From positions 83,580 to 147,579 of the forward strand of contig NZ_RZYA01000023.1 of the NCBI RefSeq assembly GCF_004005495.1: a stretch of 64,000 nt of DNA. The letters are read 5' to 3'. This DNA comes from Streptomyces antnestii. GTDB lineage: Bacteria; Actinomycetota; Actinomycetes; Streptomycetales; Streptomycetaceae. The first letter of the stretch is position 1. Each line of letters starts with the position of its first letter. The position numbers and the translations under genes were made by a program. The notes under the pieces are model-generated. The model saw only the letters and a list, made by a program, of their open reading frames with translations, ran no database searches and had not been told where the DNA came from. Shown here piece by piece: positions 45,309-54,429 of this stretch.

Positions 45309-46421
45309 GTGGTGGGCAAGGGCGAGGAGTCCATACCGGACGCGGAGTGGGAGCGATTCCTTCGTGAGGCCGAGGCCGGGACTCAGGGAGCGCCCAAGGA
45401 GCCGTCGGCGCGGGCCCGGATGGTGACGCGGCGGCTGCGGGAGGAGGGCGGCCGATCCGAGCCATGGCGAAGTCATCAACCGGCCCGGCGGCGAAAGGGC
45501 AAGGTCTGGTACGCGGTCGGTCTGCTGGTCGCGGCCGCCCTGCTGGTCGTCGCGCTGGAGCCGGGTCGGGTGGCCGACTGGTTCGGGGGCGGAGGCTGGG
45601 GCGGAGGCGACGAGAGTGCGCCGCTCGCCGCGGAGACGAAACGCCCGGCTCAGCCCCCGTCCGAGGAAGGGGCATCCATGCCTCCCACCCTGGCGCATCC
45701 GTTCAGGGGGTCACCGGCGGTGCGGTGGGCCGATGGGGCGGCCGGGATCAGCCTGCCCGAGGCGCGGGCGACCGGCTGGATGAGTAAGAGCGAGGTCGCC
45801 CAGGCGCTCGTGAAGAGCCGGGACTTCCTCGCCGCGTCCAGCCTGGAGCCTGGTGTGCTGCGCGGGGAGCGGCCGGGCAAGGCGATCGAGGCGGTCAATC
45901 CTCAGCAGGAGGATGTCCAGGACTACCTGGCAACCGCGTTCCGCGCGCCCAGCGAGGAGGCCGATCCTCGACTGTTGTTCAGCCGGTTCGACACGACGAA
46001 GGTCCGGCTTGTCGGGGACGTGGTGAAGACACGAGGACGGATCACATACCAGGAAGGCGAGCGCGGTGCGGTCGAGGTGACCACCGATGTCACCTACGTG
46101 TATCGGGTCGTCCGCGCCGAGGCGGGAAGCGAAGAGGTCGCGCGCACCATCGTGCGCCGTGAGGTCGTGATGAGCTGGGACGACCCGGCGAAGATCGATA
46201 TCGAGCCGGGTACGTTCTCCCTCGTCTCCTACAAGTCGGACACCACCAACGGCGGTTGCGGCCCTGTCACCGGCTACCTGACTCCCGAGTTCGACGCGGA
46301 GCGCGCGGCCTCGGACCGGGGAGAAGGCCCCGAGGTCGACCCGTACGACCGGAGCACCACGATGGCGAAGCGGATGCGGGAGGCCCGCGACGCGGAGTGC
46401 GGGACGGCCACACGGTCATGA
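45309..46421 (+). CDS. Membrane-anchored hypothetical protein
   Basis: 370 residues from GTG 45309 (a second GTG follows directly), after AGGAAGGG. A basic N-terminal region (RRKGK) precedes one transmembrane helix at about residues 65-82 (VWYAVGLLVAAALLVVAL). The remaining 280 residues are probably extracytoplasmic, with a Gly/Pro-rich linker and then a globular part ending in SDTTNGGCGPVTGYLTPEFD. I recognise no family. Composition and codon use support coding. It is the only gene in this short plus-strand segment. Confidence 0.7.
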   Translation: MVGKGEESIPDAEWERFLREAEAGTQGAPKEPSARARMVTRRLREEGGRSEPWRSHQPARRRKGKVWYAVGLLVAAALLVVALEPGRVADWFGGGGWGGGDESAPLAAETKRPAQPPSEEGASMPPTLAHPFRGSPAVRWADGAAGISLPEARATGWMSKSEVAQALVKSRDFLAASSLEPGVLRGERPGKAIEAVNPQQEDVQDYLATAFRAPSEEADPRLLFSRFDTTKVRLVGDVVKTRGRITYQEGERGAVEVTTDVTYVYRVVRAEAGSEEVARTIVRREVVMSWDDPAKIDIEPGTFSLVSYKSDTTNGGCGPVTGYLTPEFDAERAASDRGEGPEVDPYDRSTTMAKRMREARDAECGTATRS

Positions 46422-46465
46422 GTGCCGGTGAGCGCGCCGGGACGGCACCGCGGAGGGCGCCGGCC

Positions 46466-46987
46466 TCAGCGCCCTGCCTGGGCGCCGGTCAGTTTCGCGA
46501 CGCGGGTGGCGGTCTCCGCCGGCAGGACGGGCGGCTCGCCCGTGGTCCACACCGCGCGCACGGACATGTGGCTGAAGCGCCAGCCGCTTGCGGTGCGTCG
46601 GAGCTTCGCCTCGTAGACGCCGCCCACCGTGAACAAAGGGTTGGCGTTCTCCCCCCGTGCTTGAAGCGTGGAGTCCAGATGCACGTGGGTCATGTGGGCG
46701 TTCCAGGAGGCACTGGCCGTCCGCGCGCCCGGTTCGGCCCGGACGAGGAGGTCGGAAGAGATGTGCAGGGTGGCGGCGAACCGGCCGGTGGCCTCCTCGA
46801 TGTGGCGCACCGCGTCGGCGCCCTCGGCGATGCCGAGCGGAGTCGTCGTCCGTAGATCGTCGGTGAAGTAGGCCCCCGCCCACCCCTCGTCGAACCGCCG
46901 CTCGTCCATGGTGCGGAAGAAGCCGCTGACGAGGGTGCTGATCTCGAAGTGGTCCCGGGGATGCGTCGTACCACGCGTCTCGTTCAT
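46466..46987 (-). CDS. SnoaL/NTF2-like small protein
   Basis: 173 residues from ATG 46987. The cone-shaped alpha+beta fold of the SnoaL/NTF2 superfamily is suggested by an N-terminal helix pair (ISTLVSGFFRTMDERRFDEGWAGAYFTDDLRTTTP), a central strand region (ADAVRHIEEATGRFAATLHISSDLLV) and a C-terminal strand GWRFSHMSVRAVWTTG. Such proteins can be cyclases, isomerases, hydrolases or merely ligand binders. It sits 45 nt downstream of, and on the same strand as, a LysR gene. Function unknown. Confidence 0.75.
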   Translation of the reverse strand: MNETRGTTHPRDHFEISTLVSGFFRTMDERRFDEGWAGAYFTDDLRTTTPLGIAEGADAVRHIEEATGRFAATLHISSDLLVRAEPGARTASASWNAHMTHVHLDSTLQARGENANPLFTVGGVYEAKLRRTASGWRFSHMSVRAVWTTGEPPVLPAETATRVAKLTGAQAGR

Positions 46988-47032
46988 GGCTCGATCATTC
47001 GACCCCAACCGCGCTTGAGGTCAAGACGATCG

Positions 47033-47923
47033 TCAGGCGTGCGCGCACTCCTCGATGATCGACGCCACCTGTTGTACCGAGGGTGAGTTGCCGTGGGTCC
47101 GGCGGGCCAGGACGAGGTCGATGGTGTCCGGGTCGGTGAGCGGTACGTACGTGACGCCGTCGAGCCGCAGGCTCCGTACCGACTCCGGGACGAGTGCGAC
47201 GCCATGGCCGGCCGCCACGAGGACGACGAGGGTGGCGGTCTCGCCGACCTCGACGAGGGACGGGGGCTGGAAGCCGGCCCGGCGGCAGGCGGACAGGACA
47301 CGGTCGTACATGGCGGACCGGGCCTGCGCGGGATGGATGACGAAAGGTTCGCCCGCCAGCGATCCGAGTGAGATCCGTGGGCCGGCGGCCAGCGGGTGAT
47401 GGGCCGGCAGCACCGCCATCAGGGGCTCGGTGCGCAGCGGCGTGCTGGTCAGCTCCTCGGCGGCGGCAGCGGAGCGCAGGACCGCCAGGTCGTACGTGCC
47501 GTCTAGCAGCCCGTCCGCGAGCTGCGGACTGAGCAGCTCGCCGCGCAGCTCCAGGGTGACGTGGGGGAGCCGGGCCTGCACGGTGCGGGCGACGCGCGGC
47601 AGCACGTCATAGGTCGCGGTGCCGATGAAGCCGACGGAGACACGGCCCGCGTGGCCCGTGGCGAGTTCCGCCATGCGGACCCGGGCGCGCTCGGCCTCGG
47701 CGAGCAACGTGCGGGCGTACCCGGTCAGGTCCCGCCCCGCTTCGGTGAGTTCGACGTGCCGGGTCGACCGGTGGAACAGGGAGATCCCCAGCTCGCGCTC
47801 CAGCTGCTTGATCTGCTGGGACAGAGCGGGCTGGGCGACGTGCAGACGGGCCGCCGCGCGCCCGAAGTGGCACTCTTCCGCGAGGGCGAGGAAGTAACGG
47901 ATCTGGCGGAGCTCCACGGACAT
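47033..47923 (-). CDS. LysR family regulator, probable activator of pcaFIJ
   Basis: 296 residues from ATG 47923. Helix-turn-helix: LRQIRYFLALAEECHFGRAAARLHVAQPALSQQIKQLERELGISLFHR; effector domain from about residue 88 (VSVGFIGTATYDVLPRVARTVQ). It is divergent from pcaF with 93 bp between, the standard LysR arrangement for autorepression and target activation. A beta-ketoadipate pathway intermediate is the natural guess for its inducer. Confidence 0.87.
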   Translation of the reverse strand: MSVELRQIRYFLALAEECHFGRAAARLHVAQPALSQQIKQLERELGISLFHRSTRHVELTEAGRDLTGYARTLLAEAERARVRMAELATGHAGRVSVGFIGTATYDVLPRVARTVQARLPHVTLELRGELLSPQLADGLLDGTYDLAVLRSAAAAEELTSTPLRTEPLMAVLPAHHPLAAGPRISLGSLAGEPFVIHPAQARSAMYDRVLSACRRAGFQPPSLVEVGETATLVVLVAAGHGVALVPESVRSLRLDGVTYVPLTDPDTIDLVLARRTHGNSPSVQQVASIIEECAHA

Positions 47924-48016
47924 GCCTCCCATTGGCTGTACTTATAATGGTGCCTTATCAATGGACAAGAACTAAGTCTTGGACCTGATGAAGCTCGCGG
48001 GACTACCGTGAGATGC
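47924..48016. promoter_or_regulatory. LysR-type divergent promoter region before pcaF
   Basis: A locally A/T-rich 93 bp in GC-rich DNA. It holds CTTATAATGGTGCCTTATC, with a TATAAT core and ATAAGG/CTTAT half sites, and the dyad CAAGA-N6-TCTTG. Both are plausible LysR contacts; no site fits a strict T-N11-A rule better than the others. Confidence 0.45.
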
Positions 48017-49219
48017 GTGACCGACAGTTACGTGTACGCAGCAGCAAGAACGCCTTTCGGCAAGTTCTCCGGCTCCCTCGCCGGCGTACGGCCGGACGAC
48101 CTCGCGGCGCTCGCCGTGCGCGGTGTCCTGGCCAAGGTGCCGGGGCTCGAGCCGGGCGAGATCGAGGACGTCGTCTGGGGCAACGCCAACGGCGCGGGCG
48201 AGGACAACCGCAACGTCGGGCGGATGGCCGTTCTCCTGGCCGGACTGCCCACCTCGGTCCCCGCCACGACGGTGAACCGGCTGTGCGGCTCGTCCCTGGA
48301 CGCCGCGATCATCGCCTCCCGGGCCATCGAGACCGGTGACGCGGACATCGTGCTCACCGGCGGTGTCGAGTCGATGAGCCGGGCGCCGTGGGTGCTGCCC
48401 AAGCCTGACCGGGCTTACCCCGCGGGGAACATGACCGCGGTCTCCACCACCCTCGGGTGGCGGCTCGTCAACGAACGGATGCCGAAGGAGTGGACGGTCT
48501 CGCTGGGGGAGGCCAACGAGCAGTTGGCCGACCGGTTCGCCGTCCCGAGGGAGCGGCAGGACGAGTTCTCCGTCCGCTCCCACCAGTTGGCCGACGCGGC
48601 GTGGACGGCCGGTTTCTACGACGACCTGGTGGTGCCGGTCGAGGTCGACGCCAAGGGGAACACGCTCACCCGGGACGAGGGCATCCGGCCGGGCTCCACC
48701 GTCGACAAGCTCGGTGCGCTCAAGCCGTCCTTCCGGCCCGACGGTGTGATCACGGCCGGCAACGCCTCACCGCTGAGCGACGGCGCCTCGGCCGTGCTCC
48801 TCGGATCGTCGGCCGCCGCGGCCCGCATCGGCGCTGACCCGCTGGCCCGTGTCGCCGGGCGCGGGGTGTTCGCGCTGGATCCGCAGATGTTCGGCTTCGC
48901 CCCCGTGGAGGCGGCGAACCGGGCCCTGAAGAGCGCGGGCATCACCTGGGCCGACGTGTCCGCGGTCGAACTCAACGAGGCTTTCGCCGTCCAGTCGCTG
49001 GCCTGTGTCGACGCATGGAAGATCGACCCGTCGATCGTCAACACCAAGGGCGGCGCCATCGCGCTCGGCCACCCGCTGGGCGCCTCCGGCGGCCGGCTCC
49101 TCGCCACCCTGGCCCACCGGCTGACGGAGTCCGGCGAACGCTGGGGCGTCGCCGCGATCTGTATCGGCGTCGGCCAGGCACTCGCCGTGGTCCTGGAGAA
49201 CGTGAGGGAGACACACTGA
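48017..49219 (+). CDS. pcaF: 3-oxoadipyl-CoA thiolase (beta-ketoadipate pathway)
   Basis: 400 residues from GTG 48017 (TDSYVYAAARTPFGKFSG). The nucleophilic Cys is in TVNRLCGSSLDAAI, and NEAFAVQ, GGAIALGHPLGASGGR and the final CIGVGQAL complete the thiolase active site. The start sequence and the coupling to both 3-oxoadipate CoA-transferase subunits make PcaF more likely than a general acetyl-CoA acetyltransferase. It cleaves 3-oxoadipyl-CoA to succinyl-CoA and acetyl-CoA. The stop overlaps the pcaI start by one base. Confidence 0.87.
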   Translation: MTDSYVYAAARTPFGKFSGSLAGVRPDDLAALAVRGVLAKVPGLEPGEIEDVVWGNANGAGEDNRNVGRMAVLLAGLPTSVPATTVNRLCGSSLDAAIIASRAIETGDADIVLTGGVESMSRAPWVLPKPDRAYPAGNMTAVSTTLGWRLVNERMPKEWTVSLGEANEQLADRFAVPRERQDEFSVRSHQLADAAWTAGFYDDLVVPVEVDAKGNTLTRDEGIRPGSTVDKLGALKPSFRPDGVITAGNASPLSDGASAVLLGSSAAAARIGADPLARVAGRGVFALDPQMFGFAPVEAANRALKSAGITWADVSAVELNEAFAVQSLACVDAWKIDPSIVNTKGGAIALGHPLGASGGRLLATLAHRLTESGERWGVAAICIGVGQALAVVLENVRETH

Positions 49220-49887
49220 TGGCAGTCCAACTCTGTGCTGACGCCGACGAGGCCGTCGCCGGTGTCCAGGACGGGTCCACCGTGCTCATCGGCGGGTTCG
49301 GCATGGCCGGCATGCCCGTCGAGCTGATCGACGCGCTCATCCGCCAGGGCGCCACGGACCTGACCGTCGTGTCCAACAACGCCGGCAACGGCGACACCGG
49401 CCTCGCCGCGCTGCTCGCGAAGGGACGCGTCCGCAAGGTGGTCTGCTCCTTCCCGCGGCAGAGCGACTCGTACGTCTTCGACGAGCTGTACCGGGCCGGG
49501 AAGATCGAGCTCGAAGTCGTACCGCAGGGCAGTCTCGCCGAGCGGATGCGGGCGGCCGGCGCCGGCATAGGGGCGTTCTTCTGCCCCACCGGAGCCGGGA
49601 CCCTGCTGGCCGAGGGCAAGGAGATCCGCGTCATCGACGGCCGCACCCACGTGCTGGAGTACCCGATCAAGGGCGATGTCGCGCTGATCGGCGCCCACCG
49701 GGCCGACCGCATGGGCAACCTCGTCTACCGCAAGACGGCCCGGAACTTCGGACCCGTCATGGCTACGGCCGCGACCACCGTGATCGCGCAGGTCCGCGAA
49801 GTCGTCGACACCGGAGCGCTCGACCCGGAGTCCGTGGTGACACCGAGCATCTACGTCGACCGTGTGGTGCAGGAGGCAAGCGCATGA
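49219..49887 (+). CDS. pcaI: 3-oxoadipate CoA-transferase subunit A
   Basis: 222 residues. GSTVLIGGFGMAGMPVELIDAL near the start and VVSNNAGNGDTGLAALL, then EVVPQGSLAERMRAAGAGIGAFFCPTGAGT, are characteristic of the alpha subunit of class I (SCOT-type) CoA-transferases. With PcaJ it moves CoA from succinyl-CoA to 3-oxoadipate. Start ATG overlaps the pcaF stop (TGATG), and its own stop overlaps pcaJ by ATGA. Confidence 0.88.
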   Translation: MAVQLCADADEAVAGVQDGSTVLIGGFGMAGMPVELIDALIRQGATDLTVVSNNAGNGDTGLAALLAKGRVRKVVCSFPRQSDSYVFDELYRAGKIELEVVPQGSLAERMRAAGAGIGAFFCPTGAGTLLAEGKEIRVIDGRTHVLEYPIKGDVALIGAHRADRMGNLVYRKTARNFGPVMATAATTVIAQVREVVDTGALDPESVVTPSIYVDRVVQEASA

Positions 49888-50549
49888 CCCCCGACCGACC
49901 CGCCGGGCAGACCGCCCTGGGCAAGCACGACATCGCCGCCCGCATCGCCCGGGACATCCCTCACGGCGCCTTCGTCAACCTCGGCATCGGCCAGCCGACA
50001 CTCGTCGCCGACCATCTGCCGGCCGACGCGGGCGTGGTGCTCCACACCGAGAACGGCATGCTCAACATGGGCCCGGCCGCCCAGGGCGACGCGATCGACC
50101 CCGATCTCACCAACGCCGGCAAGATCCCCGTGACCGAGCTGCCCGGAGCGGCGTACTTCCACCACGCCGACTCCTTCGCCATGATGCGCGGCGGCCACCT
50201 GGACATCTGCGTCCTGGGCGCGTTCCAGGTCTCCGCGAGCGGCGACCTCGCCAACTGGCACACCGGCGCACCGGACGCGATCCCCGCCGTCGGCGGAGCC
50301 ATGGACCTGGCGATCGGGGCCAAGAAGGTCTTCGTGATGATGACGCTGTTCACCAAGACCGGCGCGCCCAAGCTCGTATCGGAGTGCACCTACCCGCTGA
50401 CCGGTCTGGCCTGCGTCGACCGGGTCTACACCGACCTCGCCGTCTTCGACATCACCCCGCGGGGCGTCGTGGTCCGGGAGACCTTCGGCCCCACCGTCGA
50501 CGACCTCGCGGGCCGTCTGGACCTGCCGCTCATACCCGCGGGCGACTGA
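49884..50549 (+). CDS. pcaJ: 3-oxoadipate CoA-transferase subunit B
   Basis: 221 residues. The catalytic glutamate lies in VVLHTENGMLNMG, the SCOT beta-subunit signature. FVNLGIGQPTLVADHLP and TKTGAPKLVSECTYPLTGLACVDRVYTDLAVFD are also typical. Last gene of the pcaFIJ operon; the upstream pca genes (ring cleavage, lactonising steps) are not in this window, so the substrate must come from elsewhere in the genome. A strong terminator follows 12 nt after the stop. Confidence 0.88.
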   Translation: MTPDRPAGQTALGKHDIAARIARDIPHGAFVNLGIGQPTLVADHLPADAGVVLHTENGMLNMGPAAQGDAIDPDLTNAGKIPVTELPGAAYFHHADSFAMMRGGHLDICVLGAFQVSASGDLANWHTGAPDAIPAVGGAMDLAIGAKKVFVMMTLFTKTGAPKLVSECTYPLTGLACVDRVYTDLAVFDITPRGVVVRETFGPTVDDLAGRLDLPLIPAGD

Positions 50550-50560
50550 CGTCAGCGGTC

Positions 50561-50594
50561 GGACGGGTCCCCTCGGCGGAGACGGGACCCGTCC
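50561..50594 (+). terminator. Hairpin terminator after pcaJ
   Basis: GGACGGGTCCC pairs perfectly with GGGACCCGTCC around a 12-nt loop. Confidence 0.8.
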
Positions 50595-50752
50595 ACCCCG
50601 AGGGCCCGGCGGAGCGCCTCCGCCGGGTACGGGGTCTCCCTGCACGTGATGGTCCGCCAACTGCTGGCGTCCGCACTGTACGTGACACGACAGGACCGGG
50701 GTCTGAGAGGATCGCGGCGTTCATGTGCGCGGGGAAGCAGGGGAGTTCGCCG

Positions 50753-52357
50753 ATGGGCGTGCTGGCGTGGGTGCCGGGGTGTGCGGCCCGGCTCGTGCGG
50801 TGGAGTGTGGTGTCTGCCGCCGCGCGCCGCCGCGCCGCCGCGGGGCTGCTCGCCGCCGTCGTCGTGGTGGCGGCAGGGACCGGATGCGATGCCCGCACGG
50901 ACCGGGGCCCGGACCCGCGTCCCCGTACGACGGCCAAGGCGACGAACCCGCCACCGGGACTGCCCGCGGCCCTCACCGCCGGCCAGCGGCTCAACTGGTC
51001 GGTCTGCCCGGCCCCTTCAGGAGCCCAGGGCAGCGGTCACGCTCCGGGCGGCGGCTGGGAATGCGCCACGATGAAGGCGCCGCTGGACTACCGGGAACCG
51101 GGCCGCGCCGCGATCGACGTGGCCCTGATCCGCAAGAGAGCCACCGGACCGGAGCGGAACCGCATCGGCTCCCTCCTCTTCGACTTCGGCGGCCCGGGAG
51201 TGTCCGGAGTGACGGGGCTCCCCGAGTTCGCGCGCGACTACACCTCGCTGGGGCAGCGCTACGACCTGGTCGGCTTCGATCCGCGAGGAGTCGGCGGAAC
51301 CATTCCCATCGACTGCGGGCAGAAGGCGTACGAGGGCGGCGACGTCTGCAAGAAGCGCTCGGGGCGGTTCCTGCCGTACGTCGGCACCACGCGGACGGCA
51401 CGCGACCTGGACCTGATGCGCTACCTCCTCGGCGACCAGAAGCTGAACTACTTCGGTGTCTCCTACGGCACCGAACTGGGCGGCACCTACGCTCACCTGT
51501 TCCCCGAGAACGTCGGCAGACTCGTCCTCGAAGCCCCCGTCGACCCGACCCAGAACCTTCTGCGGCAGAACATCAGCCAGGTCAGGGCCGTCCAGTCCGC
51601 CTTCGACCGCTTCGCGCGCCACTGCGCGGCCACCTACGACGACTGCCCCACCGGCAGCGACCCCGACCGAGCCACCCCACGCGTCGTCGATCTGCTGGGC
51701 AAACTCGACAAGACCCCCGCCACCACCGGCGGCCACGGCAAGCTCGACGGCGACCGCGCCGCCCACGCCATCTCGAACTACCTTGACCGGGGCAAGGAAG
51801 GCTGGGGCCCCCTGGTGAAGGCGCTCCGCGAGGTCATGGACGAGGGCACCGGAAACCAGCTGATGGAGAAGGCGTACGACCACGCCCCCGGCGCCCGGTC
51901 CCTGAGCGGCACGGGAACCCACGGCGAACCCACAGGCGGCAACGGCACCTCCGCCTTCGTCGCGATCACCTGCGCCGACTCCGACCTGCGCCCCGGCTTC
52001 ACCCGGTCCGAACGATGGATCAAGGACACCGAGGCCGCCTCACCCGTCTTCGGGAAGGCCTGGTCCTACGGTGTCTACCTCTGCTACGACTGGCCGTTCC
52101 ACGGCGAGCGCGCCACCCCCGACGTCAGCGCGCACGGCGCCGCTCCGATCCTGGTCGTCGCCGGCACCAGCGATCCGACGACGCCGTACGCGGGCGCCGG
52201 GCACATGGTGAGCGAGCTGGGAGACAAGGTCGGCGTCCTGCTGACCGTACGGGCCGAAGGCCACGGGACGTATCCACAGAACCACTGCGCGCGCAGGGCA
52301 GTCGACACCTACCTCATCGCCGGGAAGCTCCCCGCACGCGGGACGACGTGCTCGTGA
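50753..52357 (+). CDS. Exported alpha/beta hydrolase, TAP-like (tripeptidyl aminopeptidase family)
   Basis: 534 residues from ATG 50753 with GGGGAG upstream. The first 45 residues form a basic-hydrophobic signal (RRRAAAGLLAAVVVVAAGTGC); the cysteine could be a lipidation site although the lipobox is imperfect. The hydrolase core has FDFGGPGVSGV (oxyanion loop), nucleophile Ser in YFGVSYGTELGGTYAHLFP, acid in VVAGTSDPTTPYAGA and His in EGHGTYPQ. This matches secreted Streptomyces peptidases that remove N-terminal tripeptides. It stands alone between two hairpins. Confidence 0.83.
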   Translation: MGVLAWVPGCAARLVRWSVVSAAARRRAAAGLLAAVVVVAAGTGCDARTDRGPDPRPRTTAKATNPPPGLPAALTAGQRLNWSVCPAPSGAQGSGHAPGGGWECATMKAPLDYREPGRAAIDVALIRKRATGPERNRIGSLLFDFGGPGVSGVTGLPEFARDYTSLGQRYDLVGFDPRGVGGTIPIDCGQKAYEGGDVCKKRSGRFLPYVGTTRTARDLDLMRYLLGDQKLNYFGVSYGTELGGTYAHLFPENVGRLVLEAPVDPTQNLLRQNISQVRAVQSAFDRFARHCAATYDDCPTGSDPDRATPRVVDLLGKLDKTPATTGGHGKLDGDRAAHAISNYLDRGKEGWGPLVKALREVMDEGTGNQLMEKAYDHAPGARSLSGTGTHGEPTGGNGTSAFVAITCADSDLRPGFTRSERWIKDTEAASPVFGKAWSYGVYLCYDWPFHGERATPDVSAHGAAPILVVAGTSDPTTPYAGAGHMVSELGDKVGVLLTVRAEGHGTYPQNHCARRAVDTYLIAGKLPARGTTCS

Positions 52358-52694
52358 CAGCGACGTGGGACTCAGAACCCGGTCGTGACGGGAGTATTGA
52401 TCGGCACTGGTCACCGTGTTAGAAAATCCGGGTGACCAAGCGACGGACCTGCGACGCGGCGACAGCACCCGGATCGGTGCTGGTACGCATGTATGCGGTC
52501 CTGTGCCCCGTCATCCCCGAACCGCACTGGCAGACCGGGCTGTAGTTCTGCTCGTTTCCTGGCGAAACCTTCCCCGACGGTGCCTGCCGGCAGGATGATT
52601 TTCCCGCCTGTCCACGTCCGCACCGGGAAGCGTTTGCCGGGGAACGAGTGCCCCCGCAGCCCATGTCGCCGTACTCCACCCTCTGGAGACCCCA
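52358..52694. promoter_or_regulatory. Intergenic region with an 8-bp inverted repeat
   Basis: 337 bp with no credible gene. TGGTCACC (52408-52415) and GGTGACCA (52431-52438) are perfect inverted arms around an A/T-richer 15-bp centre (GTGTTAGAAAATCCG), which could be an operator or an mRNA hairpin. The 12-bp palindrome CCTGCCGGCAGG lies further on (about 52585). The oxidoreductase start at 52695 has CTGGAGA upstream. Confidence 0.4.
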
Positions 52695-54275
52695 GTGCAC
52701 TCCCTTTCCCCCTCTTCCCCCGCGCGCTCCTCCTACGACGCCGTGATCGTCGGTGCCGGGCACAACGGTCTGGTGGCCGCCGCGTATCTGGCGCGCGCGG
52801 GCCGCAGCGTCCTCGTCCTGGAACGCCAGGACCACACCGGAGGCGCCGCGGTCTCGGCCCAGGCCTTCAGCGGCCTGGACGCGCGCCTGTCCCGCTACTC
52901 GTACCTGGTCAGCCTTCTCCCGAACAAGATCGTCGATGACCTCGGGCTGCGGTTCCGGACACGGCAGCGCCGCATCGCCTCGTACACGCCCACCGTCGTG
53001 GACGGCCGGCCGAGCGGGCTCCTGGTCGAGGACGACGAGAGCCGAACCCGTGAGTCCTTCCGTCAACTCACCGGATCCGACCGGGACTTCGAGGCCTGGC
53101 AGCAGTTCTACGGGATGACCGGGCGCATGGCGCAACGGGTCTTCCCCACCCTGACCGGGCCGCTGCCCAGCCGCACCGAACTGGAACGCCTCGTCGACGA
53201 CAAAGAGGCATGGGAGGCGCTGTTCGAGCGCCCGCTGGGCGAGACGATCGAGGCAAGGTTCTCGAACGACCTGGTGCGGGGTGTCGTCCTGACCGACGCC
53301 CTGATCGGCACCTTCACGCACGCCCATGACGAGTCGCTGCTACAGAACCGCTGCTTCCTCTACCACGTGATCGGCAACGGCACGGGGGACTGGAACGTCC
53401 CGGTGGGCGGGATGGGCGCCCTCACCGGCGCGCTCACGGACGCGGCACGTGCGGCGGGCGCCGAGATCCTCGTCAGCCACGACGTCGTGGGCATCGACAC
53501 CGACGGCGCCGACGCGGAGGTGCGGTACCGGTCGGGCGAGAGCGAGGGGAGGGTGGCCGCGGGTACGGTCCTGGGCAACGTGGCGCCCACCACGCTCGCC
53601 CGCCTGCTCGGCGAGGAGGCGGATCCGGCTCAACCCGCCCCCGAGGGCGCGCAGTTGAAGGTGAACATGCTGCTGCGCCGCCTGCCGCGCCTGCGCGACC
53701 GGAACGTGGACCCCCGGGACGCCTTCGCCGGCACCTTCCACATCGCCGAGTCGTACAGCCAGCTCGAAAGCGCCTACCGCGAGGCCGCGGCGGGCCGGAT
53801 CCCGAGCCTGCCGCCGTCCGAGATCTACTGCCACTCGCTCACCGATCCGTCGATCCTCGGACCGGAACTGGTGGACCGCGGCTACCACACCCTCACGCTG
53901 TTCGGACTGCACATGCCGGCCCGGCTGTTCGCCGGCGACGCGGACAGGGCGCGCGAGGAGGCCCTGCGCGCCACGGTGGCCTCGCTGGACGCCTGCCTCG
54001 ACGAGCCGATCGCGGACTGCCTGGCCGTCGACGCCGACGGCCGCCCCTGCATCGAGGCGAAGACCCCGCAGGACCTCGAGGCGTCCCTGGGGCTGCCGTC
54101 CGGCCACATCTTCCACCGCGACCTGTCCTTCCCGTACGGCGAAGAGGCGAGCGGACGCTGGGGCGTCGAGACCGCGCACCCGAACGTCCTGCTGTGCGGG
54201 GCGGGGGCCACGCGCGGCGGCGGAGTCAGCGGCATCCCCGGCCACAACGCCGCGATGGCACTTCTCGAACGCTGA
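52695..54275 (+). CDS. FAD-dependent oxidoreductase, phytoene desaturase-like family
   Basis: 526 residues from GTG 52695. The N-terminal dinucleotide fold YDAVIVGAGHNGLVAAAYLARAGRSVLVLERQDHTGGAA and the C-terminal VLLCGAGATRGGGVSGIPGHNAAMALLE are the two halves of the FAD site of the CrtI/PYROXD2 group. Family members desaturate or isomerise polyenes, but many actinobacterial homologues without crtB or crtE neighbours, like this one, have unknown substrates. It is followed by a hairpin and then an APC permease with its own leader. Confidence 0.82.
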   Translation: MHSLSPSSPARSSYDAVIVGAGHNGLVAAAYLARAGRSVLVLERQDHTGGAAVSAQAFSGLDARLSRYSYLVSLLPNKIVDDLGLRFRTRQRRIASYTPTVVDGRPSGLLVEDDESRTRESFRQLTGSDRDFEAWQQFYGMTGRMAQRVFPTLTGPLPSRTELERLVDDKEAWEALFERPLGETIEARFSNDLVRGVVLTDALIGTFTHAHDESLLQNRCFLYHVIGNGTGDWNVPVGGMGALTGALTDAARAAGAEILVSHDVVGIDTDGADAEVRYRSGESEGRVAAGTVLGNVAPTTLARLLGEEADPAQPAPEGAQLKVNMLLRRLPRLRDRNVDPRDAFAGTFHIAESYSQLESAYREAAAGRIPSLPPSEIYCHSLTDPSILGPELVDRGYHTLTLFGLHMPARLFAGDADRAREEALRATVASLDACLDEPIADCLAVDADGRPCIEAKTPQDLEASLGLPSGHIFHRDLSFPYGEEASGRWGVETAHPNVLLCGAGATRGGGVSGIPGHNAAMALLER

Positions 54276-54287
54276 GCCACGACACGA

Positions 54288-54323
54288 GCGGCACGGGCGC
54301 GACACGCACCTAGCCCGTGCCGC
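54288..54323 (+). terminator. Hairpin terminator after the oxidoreductase gene
   Basis: GCGGCACGGGC pairs perfectly with GCCCGTGCCGC around a 14-nt loop. Confidence 0.78.
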
Positions 54324-54429
54324 CACTCGGCATGCCTTGCCTTCGCCTTGTCTCCGCCTCTCCGCCTCTTCGCGGCACTCGGCGCATTCCGCGTACCCCC
54401 GTACCCCGCCCTACTCCTAGCGAGGTTTC

